A program made the translations under genes and the position numbers. The notes beneath the pieces were generated by a model, which worked only from the letters and a program-made list of their open reading frames with translations, searched no databases and was not told the origin of the DNA. From G963662675 sp963662675 (GTDB lineage: Bacteria; Bacteroidota; Bacteroidia; Bacteroidales; Prolixibacteraceae): a stretch of DNA of 64,000 nt. Location of the stretch: positions 124,001 to 188,000 of the forward strand of contig CAXXHP010000002.1 in assembly GCA_963662675.2 (NCBI GenBank). Direction: 5' to 3'. Numbering within the stretch: position 1 is the stretch's first letter; every line of letters begins with the position of its first letter. This document shows, piece by piece, positions 52,679 to 60,923 of this stretch.

Positions 52679-53446
52679 TTACAGATCCATTTCAACCCAC
52701 ACCGGACAATGGTCGGAATGTACGGCCTCTGGCATAATTCCGGCATTTATTATTTTTGATTTTAATCCAGCAGTAAGCATGTTATAATCTATTCGCCAAC
52801 CTTTATTTCTAGCTCTGGCGCCTGCCCGATAGCTCCACCATGAATAATTATGAGGATCCCCACTCACCTCACGGAAACTATCAAAATACTCATTATCAAT
52901 GAATTGCTGAAACCAATCGCGTTCTTCTGGCAAAAAACCTGATGTATTCTGTTGCTTCTCCGGATTATGAATGTCAATCCATAAACGACAAATATTATAG
53001 TCACCAGAAATAATGAGATTGGGCTGCATTTTTCTTAACTCATTCAAGTATGCATGAAAATCAGCCAAAAAATCCATTTTAAAGGTTTGTCTAGCGCCTC
53101 CAGTAGTTCCAGAGGGGAAATAGACACTAATCACTGAATAGTCGTTAAAATCGGCTCTAATTACTCTTCCTTCGTCATCATACTGAGCATTTCCCATTCC
53201 GTATTCCACGTGAGATGGTTTTTCCTTAGTGATAATCGCTACACCACTATACCCTAGCTTTTTTGCAGAGTGTGTGTAAATAGAATACCCTAATTTTTCA
53301 AACTCTTCTTCTCTCATTTGACCCGGCTGAGCCTTTGTTTCCTGAATACATAAAATATCAGGATCAGCAAGTTTCATCCATGTTAAGAATTCCTTCTTTA
53401 ATGCAGCTCTAATGCCATTCACATTATACGATATAATCCGTTTCAC
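52679..53446 (-). CDS. xthA: Exodeoxyribonuclease III (AP endonuclease)
   Basis: A 255-residue Mg-dependent nuclease of base-excision repair. The EEP fold shows SYNVNGIRAALKKEF (Asn ligand), CIQETKAQ (Glu ligand), ISGDYNICR (Asp/Asn pair), WRIDYNML and the final SDHCPVWVE with the catalytic Asp-His. Complete and of standard length. First gene of a two-gene unit with DUF4421, divergent from rsgA across 170 bases. Confidence 0.95.
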   Translation of the reverse strand: MKRIISYNVNGIRAALKKEFLTWMKLADPDILCIQETKAQPGQMREEEFEKLGYSIYTHSAKKLGYSGVAIITKEKPSHVEYGMGNAQYDDEGRVIRADFNDYSVISVYFPSGTTGGARQTFKMDFLADFHAYLNELRKMQPNLIISGDYNICRLWIDIHNPEKQQNTSGFLPEERDWFQQFIDNEYFDSFREVSGDPHNYSWWSYRAGARARNKGWRIDYNMLTAGLKSKIINAGIMPEAVHSDHCPVWVEMDL

Positions 53447-53616
53447 AATTTTTAGTAATTTTGAGTTTTATTTTCACTCTAAAGTAAACTAATTTTCATT
53501 TTGCAGGTAGAACCTCACTTGAAATTTGTTCATACATTATTTTGTATTCTACTTCAAAAAGGGATGAGGTTACTATCGAAGAAAATAGGACATACTTTTT
53601 AACTCAGATATAATCA

Positions 53617-54561
53617 TTGGATAAAGGAATTGTCATAAAATCAACCGGAAGCTGGTACAGCGTAAAATCAGAATCCGGAAAAGTTGTTGAATGCAAAATT
53701 AAAGGTAATTTTCGCATCAAGGACATAAAAAGTACCAATCCGGTATCTGTTGGTGATCATGTAGACTTTAGGCTTATAGATCATGAAGGGGAAGATGGCC
53801 TTAACTCTGTTGGGTTAATTTCAAATATTTACGACCGGAAAAACTACATTGTCAGAAGGTCTCCAAACCTTTCAAAGCAATCTCAAATTATTGCGGCCAA
53901 TATAGATCAAGCCTTTTTGGTTGTTACAATTAATTTCCCAGTAACAACGACTACCTTCATTGATAGATTTTTAGCTTCTGCTGAAGCTTATCGTATTCCG
54001 TGCACACTAATATTCAATAAAATTGATAGGTATAACAAAGAGCAAACGTTGCTAATGGATAAGCTTATTGATCTTTATGAAAATATTGGTTACCAGTGTT
54101 TGAAAACTTCAGCCAAGAAAAATATCGGACTTGAAGAAATGAAGAAATGGATGACCGACAAAACCATTGTTTTTTCCGGTCATTCTGGTGTTGGAAAGTC
54201 AACTCTAATCAATAGTATTGAACCGAAACTTAATTTGAAAACAAAAGCAATTTCGGAATATCATCAAACGGGAGTACATACAACAACCTTTTCGGAAATG
54301 TTTGAGTTAAGTTTTGGTGGATACATTATTGACACACCCGGAATAAAAGGCTTTGGAATGCTCGATATGGAGAAAGAAGAAATTGGTCATTACTTTCCTG
54401 AAATTTTTAAGCGACTAGAAAATTGTCAGTACTATAATTGCACTCATATTCATGAACCGGGTTGCGATGTAAAAAGAGCAGTAGTAGAAAAGAAAATTGC
54501 AGAAAGCAGATACTATTCATACCTCGGATTGGTTAATGGAGATGAAAAGTACCGAAATTAA
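53617..54561 (+). CDS. rsgA: Ribosome small-subunit GTPase A
   Basis: RsgA (314 residues) checks 30S maturation. The N-terminal OB domain (WYSVKSESGKVVECKIKG) is followed by a circularly permuted GTPase, in which NKID (G4) precedes GHSGVGKSTLI (G1) and DTPGIKGFG (G3). The C-terminal zinc motif is CQYYNCTHIHEPGC. The start must be TTG at 53617: a stop lies two codons upstream and no ATG or GTG occurs before the OB domain. TTG starts are rare, so expression may be deliberately low. Confidence 0.94.
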   Translation: MDKGIVIKSTGSWYSVKSESGKVVECKIKGNFRIKDIKSTNPVSVGDHVDFRLIDHEGEDGLNSVGLISNIYDRKNYIVRRSPNLSKQSQIIAANIDQAFLVVTINFPVTTTTFIDRFLASAEAYRIPCTLIFNKIDRYNKEQTLLMDKLIDLYENIGYQCLKTSAKKNIGLEEMKKWMTDKTIVFSGHSGVGKSTLINSIEPKLNLKTKAISEYHQTGVHTTTFSEMFELSFGGYIIDTPGIKGFGMLDMEKEEIGHYFPEIFKRLENCQYYNCTHIHEPGCDVKRAVVEKKIAESRYYSYLGLVNGDEKYRN

Positions 54562-54625
54562 TATGGTTGGATAAAAAAGACTGCACTCTTTCCTCACAAA
54601 AAAGCAGACTTCAAACAATTAATTT

Positions 54626-56449
54626 TCAGCGCTTTAATTTAAAATAATCAAAGATTTTAGCAGCTCTAGAATCTCCTATTTGTGCAACAACTGCACTGTA
54701 GTGCTGTTTTTTTAGATTCTCAAGGCTCTTAAATTCTCTTAAAAGTAACTGAATTGTCTTTTCTCCTATTCCTGGGATTTCTTCCAGCTCAGATTTTACA
54801 AAATCGTTTGATCGTTTTTTTCGATGAAAGGTAATCCCAAAACGATGGGCTTCGTCTCTAGTTTGCTGAATCACTTTTAATGTTTCCGAGTTTTTATCCA
54901 GATAAAGAGGAACCGAATCTCCAGGAAAGAATATTTCTTCCAACCTCTTAGCAATCCCAATAATTGTAATCTTACCACGGAGATCTAATTTTTCAAGAGC
55001 TATCAATGCTGAACCAAGTTGCCCTTTCCCTCCATCAACAACAATAAGCTGAGGCAATTTTTTATTTTCGTCCAATAGCCGTTTATATCTCCTATAAACA
55101 ACTTCTTCCATTGATGCAAAATCGTTTGAACCCTCTACTGTTTTTATATTGAAATGACGGTATTCCTTTTTTGCCGGTTTTGCATTTTTAAAAACAACAC
55201 AAGCAGCAACTGGGTTTGAACCCTGCAAGTTTGAATTATCAAAACACTCAATTTGTATTGGTAATTCTTTTAACCGAAGATCTTTTTTTATCGTTTCTAG
55301 AATTCGAGTTGTACTTTGCAAAGGCTTTGAAATGGATAATTGCTTTTCTTTTTCCATTCGATAATACTTCGCATTTCTCATTGATAGATCCAATAGCTTT
55401 CTCTTATCTCCCCTTTCTGGAATTTTAAAATACACCTGCTCCAGTTTAATATCAGGTTTGAAAGGAACCAGAATTTCTTTCGAATTTGAAAATATTTTCT
55501 GCCTAATATCTGCAATTGCATATTCTAACAATTCCTCAGGTGATTCGTCGAGCACCTTTTTTATCTCTTGCGTGTAAGTTTGAACAATTGCCCCATTTAT
55601 AACTTTCAAGTAATTTATATAAGCAGATTTCTCAACCACATCAATCCCAAAAACATCAACATCCGTAATTGTGGAGCTAACAACAGTAGAACGTTTCTGG
55701 AATTTTTCAAGAATTGCTAATTTCTCCTTTATCTGATTGGCCTCTTCAAAACGATATTCCTCAGAATATTTTTTCATCATTTCTCGGAGATACTTAATAA
55801 CTCCCGTTATATTTCCTTTTAGAATATCCCGAATCTCATCAATATATTGGTTGTAGTCTTCTTCGTTTTGGAAACCTTCGCAAGGACCTAAACAATTTCC
55901 AATATGATATTCCAGACAAACTTTAAATTTACCTGATTCAATATTTTCTTTAGAAAGTTTAAGCTTGCAATTCCTGAGTTTATATAATTTCTTAAATAAA
56001 TCAAGTAAAGTTCTAACTGCGACAATTGAAGTATATGGTCCGAAATAAGAAGAGCCATCCCTAAAAACATTTCGGGTTTGAAAAACACGTGGAAAAGACT
56101 CATTCTTGGCCACAATCCATGGATAAGTTTTATCGTCTTTTAAACGAATATTATACCTTGGCTGATATTTTTTTATCAGATTGTTTTCAAGCAGAAGAGC
56201 ATCTTCTTCAGTTTCTACTACCAAGTGTTTTATGTCAAAAATGTTTCTTACAAGCAATGCCGTTTTTCGGCTATCGTGCTTTTTTGTGAAATATGAAGAA
56301 ACCCTTTTCTTAAGATCTTTAGCTTTACCGACATAGATTATCTTCCCAGTAGTATCAAAATACTGGTATATCCCCGGTTGATTAGGAAGCACAGAAATTA
56401 AGGATTTCAGGTACTCTACATTTCTATTTTGACTTTCGTATTGTTTCAT
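54626..56449 (-). CDS. uvrC: Excinuclease ABC subunit C
   Basis: UvrC (607 residues) makes both incisions in nucleotide-excision repair. The N-terminal GIY-YIG nuclease (PGIYQYFDTTGKIIYVGKAK) makes the 3' cut. A UVR motif lies at about 205-240, the RNase H-like nuclease at about 395-520 (CFDNSNLQGSNPVAACVVF, VVDGGKGQLGSA) makes the 5' cut, and helix-hairpin-helix repeats end the protein (LEEIPGIGEKTIQLLLREF). The start overlaps the ade stop by four bases, so the two are coupled, though their functions are unrelated. Confidence 0.96.
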   Translation of the reverse strand: MKQYESQNRNVEYLKSLISVLPNQPGIYQYFDTTGKIIYVGKAKDLKKRVSSYFTKKHDSRKTALLVRNIFDIKHLVVETEEDALLLENNLIKKYQPRYNIRLKDDKTYPWIVAKNESFPRVFQTRNVFRDGSSYFGPYTSIVAVRTLLDLFKKLYKLRNCKLKLSKENIESGKFKVCLEYHIGNCLGPCEGFQNEEDYNQYIDEIRDILKGNITGVIKYLREMMKKYSEEYRFEEANQIKEKLAILEKFQKRSTVVSSTITDVDVFGIDVVEKSAYINYLKVINGAIVQTYTQEIKKVLDESPEELLEYAIADIRQKIFSNSKEILVPFKPDIKLEQVYFKIPERGDKRKLLDLSMRNAKYYRMEKEKQLSISKPLQSTTRILETIKKDLRLKELPIQIECFDNSNLQGSNPVAACVVFKNAKPAKKEYRHFNIKTVEGSNDFASMEEVVYRRYKRLLDENKKLPQLIVVDGGKGQLGSALIALEKLDLRGKITIIGIAKRLEEIFFPGDSVPLYLDKNSETLKVIQQTRDEAHRFGITFHRKKRSNDFVKSELEEIPGIGEKTIQLLLREFKSLENLKKQHYSAVVAQIGDSRAAKIFDYFKLKR

Positions 56450-58077
56450 TCCTCTACAAATAGATCAACAAAATCGAATTTGTTGACATCAAATAAACCT
56501 TTGTCTCCAAGTTTTAACTCTGGTATCACAAGTAATGACATAAAAGCAATTGTCATAAAGGGAGACTTTAATTTTGCTCCATATTCTCTTGCCAAAACAT
56601 TCAATTCACTGTATCGTTTTGCGACCTCTGTTCCATTTCTGGAAGTCATCAAACCTGCCACTTCCAATTTCAAATCCAGTTGTTTTTCCCAATCTCCAAC
56701 AACAATACCACCTTTATTTTCTATCAATTTATTTACAACCGAAACAATATCATCATCTGAAACACCAACAGCAATAATGTTGTGACTATCGTGAGCAATG
56801 CTACTTGCAATGGCCCCTTTTTTTAACCCTATATTCTTAATAAATCCGATTTGTATCGGCTCATTTTTATACCGATTTATTACCGCCATTTTTAAAATGT
56901 CATTCCTTACATCTGAAATGATCTGACCATTCTCAGTCAATGGGTCATGCAGTTCTTGTCCCGTAATTAATTCGCCATCCACAGCTGTAATTACTCTAAT
57001 TTTTCCTTTTTGTCTTTTTACCTGAATATCCTTTTCGCATATCTTTCCACGATTAAATAAATTGATTGGGTCAGTATCTATTTCATCAAAAAGCACCTCT
57101 CCATTTTTGAAAACAGAGATGCCTGCAATAACCGTTTCTTTGATGTTAAACTTATCCAAATCATCTACAATAATAAAATCAGCAGGATCACCCTCCCTTA
57201 ATAAGCCAACATTTAATCCGTAATGTTGAACCGGATTTACAACTGCAGATCTAATTAGTTTATATATGTCGAGTCCATTCTTAATCCCTTTTCTAATGAG
57301 TTTATCAATATGGCCTTCTTCAATTAAAGTGTCCGGATGAGAATCATCTGTGCACAGCATTACCATATCTGGATGTTCATCAATCAACTTATAAAGTGTG
57401 TCAAAATTTTTAGCTGCACTACCCTCTCGAATAAGAATCTTCATTCCCAAATCAATCTTTTCAATTGCTTCTTCATAAGAATAACATTCATGATCTGTTG
57501 AAATTCCTGCCTCAACATACTTCTTCAAATCGTTTCCTCGCAATCCAGGTGCATGCCCATCTATCAATTTATTGTGCTTTTTAGCAGCAACAATCTTGTT
57601 CATCACTTCGGGAAATTCATTTATCACTCCCGGGAAATTCATCATTTCTGATAAGTACAACAGATCATCTCGCTTTAATAATATTTCTATTTCCTGCTGC
57701 CCCAAAACACATCCAGATGATTCAAAAGGGGTAGCAGGGACACATGAAGGAACACCAAAATAGCATTTCAAGGGGCTTGTTTTTGAATTCTCAATCATAA
57801 AATCAATGCCTTTTACACCCAGCACATTCGCAATTTCATGTGGATCGCTAACAACAGCAACGGTGCCTTTTTGAACAACCATGCGAGCAAAAGACGAAGG
57901 GATAGTCATTGAACTTTCAATATGAACATGAGCATCTACCAAGCCAGGTAAAATATAATTCTCTTGAGAATGATTGCATTCCCTAATTAAAACAATCACT
58001 CCATTATCAACAATTATTTCACCCTTAAATTGCTTTCTATTTATTGCATCAACGATAATGCCTTTATATGTGTTCAT
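56446..58077 (-). CDS. ade: Adenine deaminase
   Basis: A 543-residue amidohydrolase converting adenine to hypoxanthine in purine salvage. Metal and catalytic motifs are present: PGLVDAHVHIESSMT, VVSDPHEIANVLG, IDGHAPGLRG, STDHECYSYEEA, and CTDDSHPD. The C-terminal domain typical of bacterial Ade (SIAHDSHNIIAVG) is complete. It follows the mnmG terminator by 35 bases and overlaps uvrC by four bases. Confidence 0.95.
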   Translation of the reverse strand: MNTYKGIIVDAINRKQFKGEIIVDNGVIVLIRECNHSQENYILPGLVDAHVHIESSMTIPSSFARMVVQKGTVAVVSDPHEIANVLGVKGIDFMIENSKTSPLKCYFGVPSCVPATPFESSGCVLGQQEIEILLKRDDLLYLSEMMNFPGVINEFPEVMNKIVAAKKHNKLIDGHAPGLRGNDLKKYVEAGISTDHECYSYEEAIEKIDLGMKILIREGSAAKNFDTLYKLIDEHPDMVMLCTDDSHPDTLIEEGHIDKLIRKGIKNGLDIYKLIRSAVVNPVQHYGLNVGLLREGDPADFIIVDDLDKFNIKETVIAGISVFKNGEVLFDEIDTDPINLFNRGKICEKDIQVKRQKGKIRVITAVDGELITGQELHDPLTENGQIISDVRNDILKMAVINRYKNEPIQIGFIKNIGLKKGAIASSIAHDSHNIIAVGVSDDDIVSVVNKLIENKGGIVVGDWEKQLDLKLEVAGLMTSRNGTEVAKRYSELNVLAREYGAKLKSPFMTIAFMSLLVIPELKLGDKGLFDVNKFDFVDLFVEE

Positions 58078-58111
58078 CTGGTGCTTGTTTTGCTTTACTT
58101 ATAAAGATATA

Positions 58112-58155
58112 AAAAGCCCTAAAAAGGCTCAATGTTTTTCCTTTTTAGGGCTTCT
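58112..58155 (-). terminator. Terminator of mnmG
   Basis: AAGCCCTAAAAAGG (58114-58127) pairs perfectly over 14 bp with CCTTTTTAGGGCTT (58140-58153), followed on the minus strand by TTT. It lies just past the parS-like palindrome. Confidence 0.88.
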
Positions 58156-58162
58156 CTATTTT

Positions 58163-58178
58163 TGTTCCACGTGGAACA
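58163..58178. other. parS-like centromere site
   Basis: TGTTCCACGTGGAACA is a perfect 16-base palindrome. It agrees with the chromosomal parS consensus TGTTyCACGTGrAACA and is identical to forms described in Pseudomonas. It ends one base before the mnmG stop codon. mnmG (gidA) lies near parS and oriC in many bacteria, which supports the call. parA and parB themselves are not in the window. Confidence 0.75.
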
Positions 58179-60056
58179 TTATCGTCCCATCATGATTAAT
58201 AATACATTTATATCTGAAGGATTGACACCCGAAATACGACTAGCTTGACCAATGGTTTTAGGATTAATCTTTTTCAATTTTTGCCTTGCTTCAGTTGAAA
58301 TAGCATTTATCTCTTCATAGTCAAACTTACTTTCTATATTAATATCTTCAAGCCTTTTAAACTTATCTGCCATTAATTTCTCCCTCTCAATATATCCAGA
58401 GTACTTTATTAAGATTTCAGCAGATTCTAAAATTTCATTAAACCTGTTCTCTGGAATAATTTTTAGATATTTACTAAAAGGAACAATGGGTTCAATCAAA
58501 TCAAAAATGGATATTTGCGGTCGAGAAATAATATCTTTCAATTTTACTCCATGCTTCAAAACAGATGTATTTTTATCTTCTAAAAGAGAGTTTATATACT
58601 GAGGTTTGATGGAGAAATTCGAAACAAATTCAATAAGTTCATCACGAAATTTTAACTTTTCATTTAATAAATCTAACCGCTCTTGCTTCGCCAATCCTAA
58701 ATCAAATCCCTTTGGAGTTAAACGTACATCTGCATCATCTTGCCGCAATAAAATGCGATATTCGGCACGAGAAGTAAACATCCGATAAGGCTCATCCACA
58801 CCTTTAGTCACTAAATCGTCAATTAAAACACCAATATAAGCCTCATCTCGTCGCAAAATGAATTCTTTTAATCCATGAGACTTCAAATGAGCGTTAATTC
58901 CAGCCATAAGTCCCTGAGCTGCTGCTTCTTCATAGCCAGTAGTGCCATTAATTTGACCTCCAAAGAAGAGATTTTTAATTACTTTAGTTTCAAGCGAATG
59001 ATTTAGTTGCGTGGGGTCAAAATAATCGTACTCTATAGCATAACCTGGTCTAAATATCTTCGCATTTTCAAACCCGGGAATCAATCTCAAAGCTTTATAT
59101 TGAACATCCCAAGGAAGAGAAGATGAAAATCCATTTAAATAAAATTCAGTAGTTGTTTCTCCTTCCGGTTCAAGAAATAATTGATGTTGTGGTTTTTCAG
59201 CAAAAGTAACCAACTTAGATTCTATACTTGGACAATAACGAGGGCCAGTACTTTTAATCGTTCCATTGTACATAGGAGACTCCTCATATCCACCTTCCAA
59301 AGCCTTATGTACTTTCTCATTCGTAAAAGTGATCCAACAACTACGCTGACGTAGTGGAGAAGAAATAGAAGGTAAAAAAGAAAATTTATAATGTCCTACA
59401 TCTCCTTTTTGCTCTTCCAATTTTGAGAAATCTATTGAACGTCCGTCAATACGCACTGGTGTTCCTGTTTTAAGTCGTCCAGTTACAAACCCAACTTCGG
59501 ATAATTGGTCACTGATAAAATAAGAAGCGGACTCCCCTATTCTGCCACCCTCCATTTGAGACCGCCCGATATGCATGAGTCCATTCAAAAAAGTACCATT
59601 CGTAAGGATTACAGTTTTTGATTTAAACTCAACTCCTATCTGTGTTTTAACTCCCTTAACAGATCCATCTTCAATTAAAAGATGAACAACTGCATCCTGC
59701 CATAAATCAAGGTTTTCAACATTTTCAAGTGTGCTTCTCCAAGCTTCCGAAAATCGCATACGATCGCTTTGTGCCCTTGGACTCCACATGGCGGGGCCTT
59801 TAGACCTATTCAGCATGCGAAATTGAATTGATGTTTTATCTGTAATAATCCCAGTATATCCACCTAATGCATCAATTTCTCTTACTATCTGCCCTTTTGC
59901 AATTCCACCGATAGCAGGATTACAAGACATCTGAGCATATTTACCCATGTCCATTGTTATGAGCAATGTCTTCGATCCTAAGTTTGCTGCTGCAGCTGCT
60001 GCCTCGCAACCGGCATGCCCTCCTCCTACTACAATTACATCATAATGTGGTATCAT
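58179..60056 (-). CDS. mnmG: tRNA uridine-5-carboxymethylaminomethyl modification enzyme MnmG
   Basis: MnmG/GidA (625 residues) works with MnmE to modify U34 of tRNAs that read NNA/NNG codons. The FAD fold starts VVGGGHAGCEAAAAAANLG. Conserved segments are CNPAIGGIAKGQIVREID, GTFLNGLMHIG, and FGGQINGTTGYEEAAAQG (flavin binding), and the C-terminal MnmE-binding helices are present. Its product nucleoside is the substrate for SelU encoded at 44.6 kb. The ATG at 60056 is preferred over one at 60080 because the first strand begins directly after it. It follows ybeY by 54 bases. Confidence 0.96.
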   Translation of the reverse strand: MIPHYDVIVVGGGHAGCEAAAAAANLGSKTLLITMDMGKYAQMSCNPAIGGIAKGQIVREIDALGGYTGIITDKTSIQFRMLNRSKGPAMWSPRAQSDRMRFSEAWRSTLENVENLDLWQDAVVHLLIEDGSVKGVKTQIGVEFKSKTVILTNGTFLNGLMHIGRSQMEGGRIGESASYFISDQLSEVGFVTGRLKTGTPVRIDGRSIDFSKLEEQKGDVGHYKFSFLPSISSPLRQRSCWITFTNEKVHKALEGGYEESPMYNGTIKSTGPRYCPSIESKLVTFAEKPQHQLFLEPEGETTTEFYLNGFSSSLPWDVQYKALRLIPGFENAKIFRPGYAIEYDYFDPTQLNHSLETKVIKNLFFGGQINGTTGYEEAAAQGLMAGINAHLKSHGLKEFILRRDEAYIGVLIDDLVTKGVDEPYRMFTSRAEYRILLRQDDADVRLTPKGFDLGLAKQERLDLLNEKLKFRDELIEFVSNFSIKPQYINSLLEDKNTSVLKHGVKLKDIISRPQISIFDLIEPIVPFSKYLKIIPENRFNEILESAEILIKYSGYIEREKLMADKFKRLEDINIESKFDYEEINAISTEARQKLKKINPKTIGQASRISGVNPSDINVLLIMMGR

Positions 60057-60110
60057 TGTCACAAATTTTTTGTGCCACAAAATTAATAGAAAAGCTTTAA
60101 TATGAAAAAG

Positions 60111-60524
60111 TTACAATATGGAGAGATAAAAGTCTTCCTTTTGAGTCATTAGTTCCTTATCAGTCTTCTCTTTATCCTTATAACCAAGTAAATGCAAAAC
60201 TCCATGAATTACAATACGATTTAATTCTTCCCAAAAAGTTACTCCGTATGTATTTGCATTCTCCCTAATTCTATCGACACTTATAAATATATCACCAGAA
60301 ACAATATCATTTTCTACATAATCAAAAGTAATGATATCTGTAAAATAATCATGTTCCAAATATTGCTTATTCATTTCGAGTAGAAACTCGTCACTACAAA
60401 AAATAAAACTTAAATCACCGGTTTGCATTTCTTCCTTTTTTATGGTTGAAATAATCCAGTTTTTAAGTTTTCTTTTTTCTAAATGAAGATCTGTAATATC
60501 TTCATAAAAAAAGTTGATGCTCAC
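60111..60524 (-). CDS. ybeY: Endoribonuclease YbeY
   Basis: YbeY (137 residues) is a metal-dependent RNase for 16S rRNA 3' maturation and ribosome quality control. The metal motif reads HGVLHLLGYKD: two histidines are conserved but the third ligand, His in E. coli, is Asp at the same position. From memory this Asp is usual in Bacteroidota. FITFDYVENDIVSGDIFIS is the conserved strand region. The start overlaps the upstream ATPase gene by 23 bases. Confidence 0.92.
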   Translation of the reverse strand: MSINFFYEDITDLHLEKRKLKNWIISTIKKEEMQTGDLSFIFCSDEFLLEMNKQYLEHDYFTDIITFDYVENDIVSGDIFISVDRIRENANTYGVTFWEELNRIVIHGVLHLLGYKDKEKTDKELMTQKEDFYLSIL

Positions 60525-60921
60525 GATTTAATATAAATTTTAGTTGAATAATAGAGCCATTATTTTTGAAATTAATTTGATCGACCAAATGTGTAATAAT
60601 AAAAAGGCCTCTTCCTCCTTCATTTCTAATATTTTCTTTAGCAGTAGGATCTGGTAAATCCATAAAGTTAAAACCCTTTCCTTCATCTGCCACTTCAACA
60701 TACAAACAATCACTTACCAACTCAGCCGAAATAGTAACCCATTTATTTAAGTCTTGCTTATTTCCATGATAAATGGCATTATTAACAGATTCACTTATAC
60801 TTAAATTAATATACCCTTGCACAGATCTCGGTACCTTGCTATTTTGAAGTAATTCCTCAAAAAAAGAATCTACTTCTTTTAAGTAAGCAATATTAGACGG
60901 TATGCGAAGTTGTTTAATCAA
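60502..60921 (-). CDS. RsbW-like HATPase (anti-sigma / serine kinase family)
   Basis: A 139-residue single-domain GHKL ATPase. The N box is LSISESVNNAIYHGN, the G1 box DEGKGFNF and the G2 box EGGRGLFII. Members of this family (RsbW, SpoIIAB) bind sigma factors or phosphorylate STAS anti-anti-sigma proteins. Here no STAS partner or sigma gene is adjacent; instead it lies between the DUF4175 gene (2 bases away) and ybeY (23-base overlap). From memory, DUF4175, this ATPase, ybeY and mnmG cluster in other Bacteroidota too, so it may have a different, lineage-specific role. Confidence 0.87.
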   Translation of the reverse strand: MIKQLRIPSNIAYLKEVDSFFEELLQNSKVPRSVQGYINLSISESVNNAIYHGNKQDLNKWVTISAELVSDCLYVEVADEGKGFNFMDLPDPTAKENIRNEGGRGLFIITHLVDQINFKNNGSIIQLKFILNREHQLFL

Positions 60922-60923
60922 GT

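Noticed and set aside
53217..53222. CACGTG in xthA as a further parS site
   Set aside because: Only 12 of 16 positions match and the right half is not palindromic.
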